Assembly (NCBI GenBank): GCA_015657545.1
Contig: JADHZC010000007.1
Location: 52,643 to 115,481, forward strand
DNA length: 62,839 nt
Direction of reading: 5' to 3'
From: Rickettsia sp.
GTDB taxonomy: Bacteria > Pseudomonadota > Alphaproteobacteria > Rickettsiales > Rickettsiaceae
Position numbers and translations under genes: made by a program. Below the pieces are notes generated by a model, which had not been told where the DNA came from, searched no databases, and was given only the letters and a program-made list of their open reading frames with translations. This document shows, piece after piece, positions 19,071 through 30,849 of this stretch (position 1 is its first letter; every line of letters begins with the position of its first letter).

Positions 19071-20084
19071 ATGTATAATTTTCAAGAAATATTTTTCTAT
19101 ACATTATCTATAATATTTAAATCTTTAGTTTTGATTATACCATTGCTAATATCCGTAGCTTATCTTACATATTTGGAAAGGAGAATTATAGGTTTTTTCC
19201 AAATAAGAAAAGGTCCTAGTGTAGTAGGATTTTTAGGACTACTACAGCCTATAGCAGATGCTATTAAATTATTGAATAAGGAATTAATTCTGCCTGAAAA
19301 CGCTAATAAATTTTTATTTATTTTAGCTCCTATCCTCACTTTTGTTTTGAGTATAGTAATATGGGCTGTTATACCAATTAGTAAAAATTTTGTCTTAGCT
19401 AATATAAATGTAGGTATTTTATATATATTGGGAATTTCTGCTCTAAATATTTATGGTATATTAATAGCTGGATGGGCTAGCAATTCTCAATATGCCTTTC
19501 TTGGAGCTATACGTTCATCTGCTCAGATGATATCTTATGAATTGTCTATCTCTCTTTCTATATCTACCATATTATTAACCACAGGTAGTTTAAATCTTTC
19601 TGAAATAATTATAATAAGAAATGAATCTCCTTGGTGGTTAGAATTACTTTTGATGCCTGTTGCGATCATTTTCTTTATTTCTATGTTAGCTGAAACAAAT
19701 AGATTGCCTTTTGATCTTCCAGAGGCTGAATCTGAGTTAGTTGCTGGTTATAATGTAGAATATTCTTCAATGTCTTTTGCATTATTTTTTTTAGCAGAAT
19801 ATGCTAACATGATTTTTGCTAGCGCTATTGTAGTTGTTTTATTTATGGGAGGATATCTACCTCCTTTTGGAATAGAAGCTTTAAAAATAATTCCTGCTTT
19901 TATTTGGTTTATATTAAAGATATCTGCAATGTTATTCATATTTTTATGGATTAGAGCTTCTTTTCCAAGATATCGATATGATCAATTAATGCGTATTGGA
20001 TGGAAATTTTTTCTTCCTTTTTCTTTATTCTGGTTTATTTTTATATCTATAATTTTAAAATTTACTTTATACTCCAATAGTTAA
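19071..20084 (+). CDS. nuoH: NADH-quinone oxidoreductase subunit H
   Basis: A 337-residue membrane subunit (about eight helices) at the quinone-binding junction of complex I. Conserved stretches: [20 protein letters not shown] near the N-terminus, [14 protein letters not shown], and [20 protein letters not shown], the quinone-site loop. It starts 3 bp after the nuoG stop, which indicates tight co-transcription. No Shine-Dalgarno motif. Confidence 0.97.
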   Translation: MYNFQEIFFYTLSIIFKSLVLIIPLLISVAYLTYLERRIIGFFQIRKGPSVVGFLGLLQPIADAIKLLNKELILPENANKFLFILAPILTFVLSIVIWAVIPISKNFVLANINVGILYILGISALNIYGILIAGWASNSQYAFLGAIRSSAQMISYELSISLSISTILLTTGSLNLSEIIIIRNESPWWLELLLMPVAIIFFISMLAETNRLPFDLPEAESELVAGYNVEYSSMSFALFFLAEYANMIFASAIVVVLFMGGYLPPFGIEALKIIPAFIWFILKISAMLFIFLWIRASFPRYRYDQLMRIGWKFFLPFSLFWFIFISIILKFTLYSNS

Positions 20085-20090
20085 TATTCT

Positions 20091-20588
20091 ATGAGATTCA
20101 TAAAAAATTCAAGTCAATTTTTAAAATATCTGTTTTTATTGGATTTTCTATCTGGTATGTTTTGCAGTTTAAAATATTTTTTTTCTTCTAAGGTTACATT
20201 AGCTTATCCACATGAAAAATCTAGTATCGGTTCTAGATTTAAAGGAGAACACGCACTTAGAAGATATGAAAATGGTGAAGAAAGATGCATAGCATGTAAA
20301 TTATGTGAAGCGATATGCCCAGCACAAGCAATCTATATAGAATCTGAATCAAGAGATGACGGAGTAAGAAGAGCTAGTAGATATGATATAGACATGACAA
20401 AATGTATCTATTGTGGCCTGTGTCAAGAAGCTTGTCCTGTAGATGCAATTGTTGAAGGACCCAATTTCGAATTTGCAACCCACACCCATCAAGAATTATT
20501 ATATAATAAAGAAAAGTTACTGAACAATGGAGATATCTGGGAACAGGCTCTCCAAATAAAATTAAAATCTGACTATAAATATAAATGA
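20091..20588 (+). CDS. nuoI: NADH-quinone oxidoreductase subunit I
   Basis: A 165-residue ferredoxin-like subunit carrying two 4Fe-4S clusters (N6a, N6b). Ligand motifs: [12 protein letters not shown] (Cys66, 69, 72, 76) and [12 protein letters not shown] (Cys105, 108, 111, 115). It passes electrons towards the terminal cluster N2. The N-terminal membrane-associated helix and the [17 protein letters not shown] lead-in are typical. It starts 6 bp after nuoH. Confidence 0.97.
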   Translation: MRFIKNSSQFLKYLFLLDFLSGMFCSLKYFFSSKVTLAYPHEKSSIGSRFKGEHALRRYENGEERCIACKLCEAICPAQAIYIESESRDDGVRRASRYDIDMTKCIYCGLCQEACPVDAIVEGPNFEFATHTHQELLYNKEKLLNNGDIWEQALQIKLKSDYKYK

Positions 20589-20620
20589 TCTATTTAAATA
20601 ATTAAATGACGTTATAAATA

Positions 20621-21253
20621 ATGCTATTCTTTTTTTACATTTTTGCTATTTTTACTATCATATGCAGTTTTATGGTAATATTTAGTAAAAATCCGATCCA
20701 TTCAGTTTTTTGGCTTGTAGGTAGTTTCATTAATGCTTCATCTTTAATGATATTAATAGGAGCAGAATTTATAGCAATGCTTATTATAATAGTTTACGTA
20801 GGAGCAATAGCTATATTATTTTTATTTGTTATTATGATGATAAATATAAAAACTTCCCATTTAAAGCTTCAAAATTTAGGTTTTAGTATTTTTAGTATTT
20901 TTTTATCAGTTGCAATTTTGTTATGCTTTTTCTTTACAATCATATTCACAAATATGCAAAATGCTAAACAAATTGTAAAAAATCTAGATTCATATTTTGC
21001 AATTGGTAAAGATAAGGACAATATATACTATATTGCTAAATTTTTATATAGTGATTATATATTAGTTTTTCAAATTTCTGGTATGATACTTTTAGCATCT
21101 ATTATAGCTTCTATAGCGATTACATATGTTCCAGAACAATATAAAAAACAAAATTTATTCAAACAATTATTTAGAAATAAAAAAGATTCTATAGAGCTGA
21201 TTAATGTAAAAAATAATAGTGCTGTAAGTGATATAAAATATGATAGCAAATAA
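20621..21253 (+). CDS. nuoJ: NADH-quinone oxidoreductase subunit J
   Basis: A 210-residue membrane subunit with five predicted helices. The strongly conserved third segment LIIIVYVGAIAILFLFVIMM, preceded by LIGAEFIAM, carries the pi-bulge helix of complex I. The C-terminal 40 residues are polar and probably cytoplasmic. Its last codons overlap the start of nuoK by 14 bp, suggesting translational coupling. Confidence 0.95.
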   Translation: MLFFFYIFAIFTIICSFMVIFSKNPIHSVFWLVGSFINASSLMILIGAEFIAMLIIIVYVGAIAILFLFVIMMINIKTSHLKLQNLGFSIFSIFLSVAILLCFFFTIIFTNMQNAKQIVKNLDSYFAIGKDKDNIYYIAKFLYSDYILVFQISGMILLASIIASIAITYVPEQYKKQNLFKQLFRNKKDSIELINVKNNSAVSDIKYDSK

Positions 21254-21560
21254 ATACGTAACTTTAGAACATTATCTAATATTATCTTCTATAATTTTTG
21301 TTATAGCGGTATCTGGATTATTTATTTTTCCTAAAAATTTACTTAAGATGATAATGTCTATAGAATTAATGCTTGTTTCAATAAATATAAACTTTGTATC
21401 ATTTTCTTGTTATCTAGAAAATATTTTGGGTCAAATTTTCAGTATAGTTTTATTATCAGTTGCAGCAGCAGAAATAGCTTTGGGATTTGCAATAATTATT
21501 CTTTTTTACAAAAAAAGAAAATCTATAGAGTTAGAAAATATAAAAGATTTGAAAGAATAA
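21240..21560 (+). CDS. nuoK: NADH-quinone oxidoreductase subunit K
   Basis: A small three-helix membrane subunit, 106 aa, the usual length. TLEHYLILSSIIFVIAVSG opens the protein, and helix 2 carries the conserved glutamate in MSIELMLVSININFV. Helix 3 has the second conserved glutamate in AAAEIALGFAIIILFYK. These form part of the proton path. It overlaps the 3' end of nuoJ. Confidence 0.96.
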   Translation: MIANKYVTLEHYLILSSIIFVIAVSGLFIFPKNLLKMIMSIELMLVSININFVSFSCYLENILGQIFSIVLLSVAAAEIALGFAIIILFYKKRKSIELENIKDLKE

Positions 21561-21600
21561 TAATCTACTTAATGAATTTGAATATTAAATAAACATAAAA

Positions 21601-23523
21601 ATGCTGTTCAAAATTTTTTTATTTTCTGTATTTTTTGCTCCTTTACTATCTTTTGTAGTGAATGCCTGTTTAGGAAAAATAATCAATAGAAGATATTTAA
21701 TGGTATTTACAATATTCATCCTGTTTTTTTATGTTATAGGAGAATTCATAATTTTTTATCTCTCTGTAGTAAGAAAACTTCCAATCCATTTAGTAATAAT
21801 AGATTGGTTCAGCATCAATAATTCTGTAATATATTTTTCATTGCTCATAGATCAATTGGTTGCATCTATGTTACTGGTTATTTCTTTAGTATCTTTTGTA
21901 GTACATATATATTCCTTTGGTTACACATCTTCAGATCAATCTTTCAATAAATTCATTGCTCTTTTATCATTATTTACATTTTTAATGATGTTATTGATAT
22001 GTGCTGACAATTTCTTACAATTATTTTTAGGTTGGGAAGGAGTTGGAATGTGTTCTTATCTTTTAATAGGCTATTATCATAATAAAGCTTCAGCAGCATC
22101 TGCTGCTATGAAAGCTTTTATTGTCAATAGAGTAAGCGATTTTGCATTTGTGATTGCTATCATAATTTTCTACGTAATATATGAAAGTTTAAATTTCAAC
22201 ATAATATTTGGAAATATTGCTGCATTATCAGAAAAAAAAATCAATTTAGGAGAGTCTAGAATATCTTTATTAGAAATCACGTGCTTTTTATTATTATTAG
22301 CTGCAATGGGTAAATCTGCTCAAATAGGATTCCATGTTTGGTTACCTGATGCTATGGAAGGTCCTACGCCTGTTTCTGCTCTTATACATTCAGCTACTAT
22401 GGTGACAGCAGGAGTTTTTTTATTAGTAAAAACCTCTTTTTTATTTGAGTATACTAATTATGCAATAAAAGCAATTTTACTAGTAGGTATTATTACTAGT
22501 ATGCTAGGTGGAATAATTGCTATTGCTCAAAGTGACATCAAAAAAATCATTGCATATTCTACCTGTAGTCAACTTGGATATATGTTTTGTGCATGTGGAT
22601 TGTCTGGATATAATATTGCTATATTTCATCTTATGACACATGGATTTTTCAAATCTATGCTTTTTTTATGCGCAGGTAATGTAATATACGCAACACACCA
22701 ACAAAATATTTTTAATTTAGGAGGTTTAAGATCAGTTTTGAATAAAACTCACAGTAATTTCTTATTTGCTACTTTAGCATTATCAGGCATATTTCCTCTA
22801 TCTGGTTTTTACTCAAAAGACCTGATTTTAGAACTTGCTTACTCATCAACAAAAGAATTTTCTAACTTATGTTTTTATTTATGCCTATTTTCAGCATTTC
22901 TAACATCAATATATTCTTTCAAAATAATTAGTTTAGTTTTTTACGGTCAAAGAAAAGAAAAATTACATGTAAAAGAACCTGGATCCTTGATGCAAATTCC
23001 TTTATATTTGGTTTTAATTGGTAGTTTATTCTCTGGATCCATATTATTTTATATATTAGAAATAGATAACGCAAATTTATATTTTAATCAATCAATATTT
23101 ACTACCATTGGAAATATACATCATGATATACCAAAATATATCAAAACAGCTCCAATGTTAGTTTCGTTATTGGGAATCATCACAAGTTTGATTATATATC
23201 TCAAACATTTACATCTAATTATTGCAAATTATTTTAATAAATCTTTTTATATTATGAAAGAGAACTTTTTTTTCGACAAGATTTATGAAAAAATTTTTAT
23301 TAGGGGAGTTCAAAAAATATCATTTTTTCTGCATCAAATAGACGTGCATATCATAGATAAATTAGGTCCTAAAAATTTTACTAGCTTAACTAATGTACTT
23401 AGCAAAAATTTTACTAAAATTCAAACAGGATATCTTACTCATTATCTAATGTTTATTATCATTTCTATTATAATAATATCTGTATTATTTGTACTTAGAT
23501 ATAAATTTCTTATTAACTCCTAA
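21601..23523 (+). CDS. nuoL: NADH-quinone oxidoreductase subunit L
   Basis: A 640-residue antiporter-like subunit at the distal tip of the complex I membrane arm. Conserved runs: LFLGWEGVGMCSYLLIGYY (the proton-path glutamate), MGKSAQIGFHVWLPDAMEGP, and TPVSALIHSATMVTAG. The long lateral helix region near the C-terminus (about residues 510-600) is present. It starts 40 bp after nuoK, with A/T-only spacing. Confidence 0.97.
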   Translation: MLFKIFLFSVFFAPLLSFVVNACLGKIINRRYLMVFTIFILFFYVIGEFIIFYLSVVRKLPIHLVIIDWFSINNSVIYFSLLIDQLVASMLLVISLVSFVVHIYSFGYTSSDQSFNKFIALLSLFTFLMMLLICADNFLQLFLGWEGVGMCSYLLIGYYHNKASAASAAMKAFIVNRVSDFAFVIAIIIFYVIYESLNFNIIFGNIAALSEKKINLGESRISLLEITCFLLLLAAMGKSAQIGFHVWLPDAMEGPTPVSALIHSATMVTAGVFLLVKTSFLFEYTNYAIKAILLVGIITSMLGGIIAIAQSDIKKIIAYSTCSQLGYMFCACGLSGYNIAIFHLMTHGFFKSMLFLCAGNVIYATHQQNIFNLGGLRSVLNKTHSNFLFATLALSGIFPLSGFYSKDLILELAYSSTKEFSNLCFYLCLFSAFLTSIYSFKIISLVFYGQRKEKLHVKEPGSLMQIPLYLVLIGSLFSGSILFYILEIDNANLYFNQSIFTTIGNIHHDIPKYIKTAPMLVSLLGIITSLIIYLKHLHLIIANYFNKSFYIMKENFFFDKIYEKIFIRGVQKISFFLHQIDVHIIDKLGPKNFTSLTNVLSKNFTKIQTGYLTHYLMFIIISIIIISVLFVLRYKFLINS

Positions 23524-23525
23524 TT

Positions 23526-25007
23526 ATGAAATATTTTCTTTCGGTCTCATTTGCTGTTTATCTTCCTATTATATCTGGACTTATAGCATTGTTAATTTCT
23601 ACTTTCAGAACAAGCTGGAAATTATATTTAGTAAAATTTATTTCTATATTTACCAGTATTATCCTAATAATATGGTCTTTGTTGTTATTGTCTTATTTTG
23701 ATAGGACTACTCAAGAACTTCAATTTGTAGAAAAATACTTATCTATTCCTAAAATAGGTTTTGAGATTTTTTGGGGAATAGACGGATTATCCATATATTT
23801 CATTATATTGACAGTGATAATCAGCTGTATTGCAAAAATATACAGTATTTTTGTAATAAAAAAAGATCTAGTAAAATTTTTACTTTGCTTTTTGTTATTA
23901 GAATCCTTTTGCATAGGTGCTTTTTCTACATTAAATCTACTAGTTTTTTACTGCTTTTTTGAATTAGTCTTATTACCTATGTATTTAATAATAGGTATAT
24001 GGGGAGGAAAAAATAAAATTTATGCATCTATTAAATTTTTCTTATACACGTTTTTAGGATCCTTATTATTTCTAATTTCTTTAATTTTTATTTATGTACA
24101 TCTAGAAACTTTAAATATAATAGAATTATATTCTGCTAGTGATAATTTTTCTTTACCTATACAAAAAATCTTATGGTTTTTTATCTTTATATCTTTTGCT
24201 ATAAAGTTACCTTTAGTACCTTTCCATACATGGTTAGCAGATGCACATGTACAAGCACCCACTTCTGGTTCAATTATGTTAGCTGGAGTCTTGCTTAAAA
24301 TAGGAGGATATGCATTGATAAGAATTTTATTTCCAATGTTTCCAGAAATAAATTGCCTTTATTCTAAATATATCACTTACTTAAGTAGTTTTGCAGTAAT
24401 TTACGGAGCATTAGTTGCTTTTAATAACAAGGATATAAAAAAAATTATAGCATATTCTTCAGTATCTCATATGGGATATGTTTCTGGAGGTATATTTTCT
24501 ATCACTATCAATGGAGTAAAAGGAGCTATTTTTCAAATGATAAGCCATGGCCTTGTATCTTCAGCTTTATTTTTGATAATAGGAATTTTGTACGAAAGAA
24601 ATAAAGACAGGGACATAAATAATTTTGGAGGTTTTACAACTACTATGCCTAATTTATCATTTTATTTTACATTGGTATTATTTGCTTCTGTAGCTTTGCC
24701 AGGCTCTAGCGGATTCGTAGGAGAATTTTTATCTATATTAGGAATATATCAAGAAAATATATTTGCTGGAATATTAGCAGGTTCAGGTATTATTTTAGGT
24801 CCTATTTATATGCTAAATTTGTATAGACATGTTATGTTAGGACCTTTTAAAAAAAATTTTCATATTCCAGATCTATTTAAATATGAAAAATTTTTACTAA
24901 TGTCACTAGTATTAATAATATATATATTGGGAATAGTACCTAACATAATATTTAATGTTATTACCTGCTATGTAAATAATTTGATGAGTTTTTTTGAGGT
25001 ACTATAA
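23526..25007 (+). CDS. nuoM: NADH-quinone oxidoreductase subunit M
   Basis: A 493-residue antiporter-like proton-pumping subunit with about 14 helices. Key features: LVFYCFFELVLLPMYLIIGI with the conserved glutamate, KLPLVPFHTWLADAHVQAPT, and KKIIAYSSVSHMGYV. Length is standard. It begins 2 bp after the nuoL stop, so the genes are tightly coupled. Confidence 0.97.
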   Translation: MKYFLSVSFAVYLPIISGLIALLISTFRTSWKLYLVKFISIFTSIILIIWSLLLLSYFDRTTQELQFVEKYLSIPKIGFEIFWGIDGLSIYFIILTVIISCIAKIYSIFVIKKDLVKFLLCFLLLESFCIGAFSTLNLLVFYCFFELVLLPMYLIIGIWGGKNKIYASIKFFLYTFLGSLLFLISLIFIYVHLETLNIIELYSASDNFSLPIQKILWFFIFISFAIKLPLVPFHTWLADAHVQAPTSGSIMLAGVLLKIGGYALIRILFPMFPEINCLYSKYITYLSSFAVIYGALVAFNNKDIKKIIAYSSVSHMGYVSGGIFSITINGVKGAIFQMISHGLVSSALFLIIGILYERNKDRDINNFGGFTTTMPNLSFYFTLVLFASVALPGSSGFVGEFLSILGIYQENIFAGILAGSGIILGPIYMLNLYRHVMLGPFKKNFHIPDLFKYEKFLLMSLVLIIYILGIVPNIIFNVITCYVNNLMSFFEVL

Positions 25008-25012
25008 GGTTT

Positions 25013-26461
25013 ATGGAATATCTGATAGCTTTATTTCCTGAAATATTTTTACTTACTTGCTCTATTTTAGGGCAAAGTCTTTTATTATTTTATCGCTCTT
25101 GCACAAAATATATTTTGCTCGTATTTAGTGTTTTAATACTAATTACTTCTCTAATATCTTTCAACATAGATTATAGCTTACAAAAAAACATATTATTTAA
25201 TAATAGCTTTTATATAAATGATATTATTTTCAAAATAAAAATATTTATCATGTTCATTGTTGGGATAATTCTTTTTATCTTTTATTATACTAAATTGGAT
25301 CTTAAGAATGAATATTTTCTAATTATTATTTTTGCTGCTATAGGAGCCTTGATTGCTATCTCATCTAAAGATTTGTTGCTTCTTTTTTGTGCTTTAGAAT
25401 TACAATCTTTGTCTAGCTACGCTATGGTTAGTCTTAACAAAAATATCTCTAACTCTAGTGAAGCTGCTATTAAATATTTCATCATGGGATCATTTTTCAC
25501 ATGTTTTATGCTTCTTGGTACATCCTTCATATACGGTTTTTCTGGGCATTTAAATTTTTTTGAAATATCAAATTTCTTACAAAATAATGAAATGATCAAC
25601 TTAGGTTTCATGTTGGGTCTGTTTTTCCTATTGTTTAGCATTTTTTTTAAGTTATCTGCAGCTCCATTTCATTTTTGGTCTCCAGATGTTTATTTGACAA
25701 GCGATATATCGAGTTTTCTATATTTTGGTACAGTTACAAAAATTTCATTATCTATAGCTTTAGCTAATATTGTACAATATTTAATCTTTAATCTTGATAA
25801 CGCAATTTATTCTCAAATTACAAAAATTTTTGCTATCTTTTCTATGATTTTAGGTGCTTTTATTTCTATTAATCAAATTTTTATAAAAAGATTAATGGCT
25901 TATTTAGGAATTCTAAATATAGGTTATTATCTTATTACTGTTTCCATTTTTACATATGAAGCACAAAATATTGCTCTATTTTTTATATTAAATTACTCAA
26001 TCTCATTTTTAGGTTTATTCCTTTGTATGATTTTTATATTTGGCAAAAATATTGAATATCTATCATTTCACGATTTAATACAAATAGGGTATTCACATAG
26101 ATTCACTTCTATTTTGATATTAATCAACATCTTCTCTATGTTAGGAATACCTCCATTTTTAGGATTTTTTATGAAATATAATATACTATATTCTGCTTTA
26201 AAAAATGGAGAAATATCAATAGCATGCATAGCTATTTTAATGACAGTAATTTCAGGATATATTTATCTAAAAATAATTTCATACATGTATTTTATAAAAA
26301 ATAAGCAATCAAAAAACATTCTTACTCAAAATTCTGACGATAGCATTATAATAAAATATATATTTTATACATTCATTCTCTTAAGTACTTTATCTTTGAT
26401 ATTGTTACCAATTGCATCTTATTTTGTGAATTTTAATATATTTTCCAAATTTCTATTTTAG
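25013..26461 (+). CDS. nuoN: NADH-quinone oxidoreductase subunit N
   Basis: A 482-residue antiporter-like subunit, last of the operon. Conserved: LFCALELQSLSSYAMVSLN, SEAAIKYFIMGSF, FKLSAAPFHFWSPDVY and RLMAYLGILNIGYYL, with GIPPFLGFFMKY near the end. It starts 5 bp after nuoM. With nuoGHIJKLM it completes the membrane arm except NuoA. Confidence 0.97.
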   Translation: MEYLIALFPEIFLLTCSILGQSLLLFYRSCTKYILLVFSVLILITSLISFNIDYSLQKNILFNNSFYINDIIFKIKIFIMFIVGIILFIFYYTKLDLKNEYFLIIIFAAIGALIAISSKDLLLLFCALELQSLSSYAMVSLNKNISNSSEAAIKYFIMGSFFTCFMLLGTSFIYGFSGHLNFFEISNFLQNNEMINLGFMLGLFFLLFSIFFKLSAAPFHFWSPDVYLTSDISSFLYFGTVTKISLSIALANIVQYLIFNLDNAIYSQITKIFAIFSMILGAFISINQIFIKRLMAYLGILNIGYYLITVSIFTYEAQNIALFFILNYSISFLGLFLCMIFIFGKNIEYLSFHDLIQIGYSHRFTSILILINIFSMLGIPPFLGFFMKYNILYSALKNGEISIACIAILMTVISGYIYLKIISYMYFIKNKQSKNILTQNSDDSIIIKYIFYTFILLSTLSLILLPIASYFVNFNIFSKFLF

Positions 26462-26959
26462 ATAAATTAAAAAAATTTTCATCTTCTTTAGGAGTGGATT
26501 AATTCTACGAATTGTATAAATATTGCTTTTCCATTTTTTCATTTTTTTCAAAATTACTTTTAGCTTTTAGAAAATACATAAAGCCTAAAAATAGGTATAG
26601 ATATTTGTACAAATAATTTGCAAAAGTTACTTTTACATATTACAATAAATGTTTTGTATTTATTATAATATGTATGATTTATTTGGGGTTCAATAAAAAA
26701 ACTGAACAAAAAGAAAGTTTAATAAGCCAAGTTAAAAATATTATGAAAAATTTATGCAAATAATAACATAATCATTTAGATAAAAAAGAATAAAAAGAAC
26801 ATTATTCAATAAGCTATCAGCATTTACAAAAAACTGTCTTTTGCACAATTAATTCTATACAATAAATTTTTTATATTAGCTAAGGTAAGTTAATGCCTTA
26901 ATTTCTATTTTGTAAAAATCTACACAGTTCATTAATAACTTAATATTTATTAAACTTTA
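26462..26959. other. 500-bp AT-rich region after nuoN
   Basis: No clear gene. A 29-codon frame from ATG 26674 (MIYLGFNKKTEQKESLISQV) ends at 26763. It is in the same phase as the open frame that resumes at about 26971, so this may be the decayed 5' end of the coiled-coil gene downstream. No convincing terminator after nuoN was seen. Confidence 0.4.
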
Positions 26960-29900
26960 ATGCCACAAAAAAAAATTCTAAGCACTTAATAGAAGAAATA
27001 ATTCAACTCTATAACATATCTTCTAACACTAAAAATGTTATTGCAACTAAAGATAAAACTAAAATTGAAAATACAATTCTAAAAGATATAGAAGCAAACA
27101 AAAATTTGGAGAAAATGAATCAAATTTCTCATAATATTAAATTTTTATTGACTCATAAATTAAACTTAATAAAAGACAGGAGCGATTTAGAAAAACAAAA
27201 AATATCAATATTTTCATATATACAACACATAAGTACACAAAGTAATCAGTTTAATCAAAGCGATTCTTTTCAAGACCTCCTATTGGTTTTGATTCGGGAA
27301 ACAATAGACATATTTTCTTTAGTTTTTAGATGCAGAATAAAAAACAATATGCACATTGTTCACAAAATATCTAGTATAAAAAATTTTTGTTTAGAAGTAA
27401 TTTCTCAATCATTTAAAGTTTTCACAAAACATTTAAAATATTGGTATCAAGAAAATTACTCAATAAATGTAAAAAAAATAATTCTTTACAATCAGAAGAT
27501 AAATTCCAAATTCTATCAAATAAAAATAAAATTCTTCTTGAAATATATTATAAGTCTTTAGAGATCAAATCTCATATTAACTCTGTAATTCAAAAGCCAC
27601 CTGATTATACAACTGAACAAAATATATTTGAAACTATAAAAGATGCATCAAAAAATTTAGTAAATCTAGAAAACTTCGTCTCTTTAATGTTAATCTCTAT
27701 TGTCAAAAAAGAAACAAGCATTAGTTTTATTGAATATCTTTTTCATAAAAAAATTCATAAAACAATCTCTCAAGATGAAGAAAACACAGACCTAACTATT
27801 TTAAAAGATATATTAAAGGATAAAATTACAAACATTCTCTCACAAAAAGTTACCACAAAATCTTTTTTACTGAAACAACCTGTTCTAAACATTCTCTCAC
27901 AAAAAGTTACCACAAAATCTTTTTTACTGAAACAATCTGATCTAGAATTAAGAGATATAATTAGAAACAGATCTTAAGAGTTTTGATCTTAACAAAACAC
28001 AGCAAGAAACGGTAGAGGATATTGCTGAATACATAGCAGAATTTCATGATACATACTTACTAAATAACAAATCACAAACGTTATCAAACTTAGATAAAAT
28101 ATTAGATATTCTAAAGGAATATTGTCCAAACACAGAAGAAATAAAAGAATTTAAAATTCCTCACTATGATAATAAAGAAGTCTTGAATTTACTAGAAAAA
28201 GAATATTGTGATTACTTAATGTTATACCCTATGTACAATAGAAATATTGTTACAGGCATAAAATCAATGATATCTTACAAACAAAACATACTGAGCTATA
28301 TAGTTGATTATTTAAAAATTTACAATTTCTTAAAAAATCTTTCAGAAGAGGATCATTCCACTTCAAAAGAATCTCTAGACATTTTATTAAAAAATTCTCT
28401 AACAGGACGTAAAACAGAAGTAACAGATATTTTGTTACAATTATTGAACACAGATATTGTGTTCCAATTATCGAACAAAAACACTCCTAATATAGAAGAT
28501 GAACAAAAAGAATTTAAGAAAAAATACGTAAAAGATTGGAAATATCAATTCAAAATGTACAAATTTTCAAGCAAAATATCTAATGGGGGAATATTTCTTC
28601 CTAATATAGGTAATCAACAAAATAAGAAAGAGTTTTGGCAGTTTTTTTTTCAGTTTCCTACTCTTAATCAATCCACAAAAAATAATCAAACAATAAATCA
28701 AAAAACAATCCAAAACTATATATCAGAAATTGAAGACTCTTTATTCAGAAATGAAGAAAATTATCAAGAAAAAAAAAATAAAGATAAAGAAGATTTGATA
28801 AGAAATATAGAAAAAAACAAACAATATACTAAAATCCTGAAAGAAGAAGGAATCACAGTAAAATTAAAAACTGAAATTAATAAGATAGATCAAATTCTAG
28901 AATCATTTAAGCAAAAAGATACAGAAGAACAAAAAAAGCTAAAGGATAAAATTCAGGAGATTAAAAATCAAATAAAACAAACTGAAAACGAAAAACTAAA
29001 AATACAACTTAGGACTCTTGAATTGTATAAAATTATTTTGAAATTTGCCCTTAAAGATAACAAAAATGTCTTACAAGATTTAGACATAGTTAATGAATTA
29101 TTTTCTGAAAATCAAAATAAATATGAAACAATTCTCAATATTTTTAGATCTCAAAATATTGCTCTTACTGAAATTAGTGCTCAAAAGAACTCAAAAGACA
29201 AATCTAGAAAATCTCCTCCTCCAGAAAAAGCTATGGCGTCTTTAACAAATATTTTTTATCAAAAAATATTACAAGAGAAAATTAAAGAGCCTGAACAAGA
29301 TGAGGAACTGCAAAAATACGATTTACACAAATATGATGACTTGATTGAACAGAAAAAACAATTAGAGAAGTCAAAGATTTTTTTAGACAACAACATTTCA
29401 TATCTTGATAATAATTTTTATCTATATAAATATATTTATAACTTAAACAAATCAGAATACTCCAAAATATTTCACTCATTATTAACAAGAAAACATTTAG
29501 ACTCACAAAAAGTTCTTTTTAAGGCTTATCATGAGAATAAATATTTCAAACAAATACAAGAAAAAAATTATTTAAAAAAGACACATCTTATCTCAGAAAA
29601 AGATTTTTTAGAAATAGAAGATTCTAATTCTAATTTAGCAAATATTATAAATCAGCTAAATGTAAAAAATGATCAAAAAAAAATAAATAAACAAAAAGGC
29701 CAAGAAAAAAGCTTAAAACTAACATTACTAAAAATTGATGAAAATGTAGAAAAATATCAATTCTATATGGAAGAGATAATTAAAGAAAAAAAGGCAATGG
29801 CTGATCTCTTAGATCAGCTAGAAAAAGAAAAACATGAAAAAGAAAGAAAAGTCAATATTTTGTTACGTTTTGAAGGTTTTATAGAATATTTTAAGAATAT

Positions 29901-30660
29901 GTACGAAATCAAATTAGATGTGCAAGACCCAATAAATAATGATCCACACTCAAAGATTGACGTTCTTGGACCAAATACTCCAATCACAAATACTAAATTC
30001 GCTCCTACAATTATAACCGATACAGCAGGTACTGTTAACACATCCCCTACCTCTAAAGTACAAGAAACAAATATAAAAAAAGAACAAAATTTAATAATAA
30101 AAAATGCTACATTAGTAAATAACACAATAGATAACATACAAAACACAACAACTAATCCTAATTTGATCTTAATATTTGATAACAATTGTAATACAGAAAA
30201 AATATGTTCAAGAAAATTTTTTATTACTAAAAAGCTTATACCTCAATTTTACAGTATATTATTAAAAACAAACATACAAAGTAGCTATGAAAATATTATA
30301 CAAAATAATGTAAAATTATCTTTAAATGTGCACGAAATCATACCAAAGAACAACACAAATGTTATTGCTAAAATCTTTAATATTGCTAATATAATTCAAC
30401 CATTATTTTTTTGTACAGAAAGCTTATCTAAATTAATAAACAAAAAACATGTAAAATGTTTCAATTTTATATCAGATAATCAATTAGATTTTATACTAGA
30501 CGATGATATGATAATTAAAGTTCTTATAAGCTCTATAGAAGAACATTCAAATGAAAATGTTGATTCTAGTATGTTTTTCTGTATACATAACGAGAATGAA
30601 TTTTTACAGGTAAATATAGAAAATGTAAAAAATATAGAATTCGATAATATTATCTTTTGA
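26960..30660 (+). pseudogene. large coiled-coil protein gene with frameshifts
   Basis: An unrecognised gene of about 1,230 codons in three frame segments. A possible ATG at 26960 is followed by a run of nine A; one more A would join it to the frame that runs to 27561. Near 27470, GT followed by eight A again lacks one A for continuity with the frame ending at 27977. A third shift near 27950-27970 joins the last segment (open to 30660; its 825-codon frame can start at TTG 28183). The product would be Lys/Gln/Asn-rich with long coiled coils (about residues 210-300 and 500-570 of the last segment) and no clear signal peptide or membrane helix. It may be a decaying or slippage-dependent effector-like protein; function unknown. 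Confidence 0.6.
27831..27944 (+). repeat. 57-bp tandem duplication inside the coiled-coil gene
   Basis: Two adjacent units (27831-27887, 27888-27944), each encoding NILSQKVTTKSFLLKQ plus three residues. Nearly every base is identical, so the duplication is recent. It preserves frame (19 codons). It lies just before the third frame disruption of the gene. Confidence 0.9.
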
Positions 30661-30849
30661 TTGTTAAATGCTCAAATTTTCATCAAAAAATAAACAATAT
30701 TTTACTTTATTTAATAATTTGTTATAGGTTATAATATATAACTGAAAACAAGTAAAAAAAGCTAATATCACAAAAGAAAAACAACATACAGCAGTTCATT
30801 TTGGCTTTTATAGTTATTTTTAACAATTTTTTAACCAAGTATTTATCTT

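Noticed and set aside
23489..23962. Short plus-strand ORFs overlapping the nuoL/nuoM junction
   Set aside because: Alternative frames of nuoM; composition-driven hydrophobic shadows.
27106..27977. Treating the two overlapping frames as two separate genes
   Set aside because: They join through an A-run with a one-base shift and continue into the same coiled-coil protein, so one disrupted gene is more economical.
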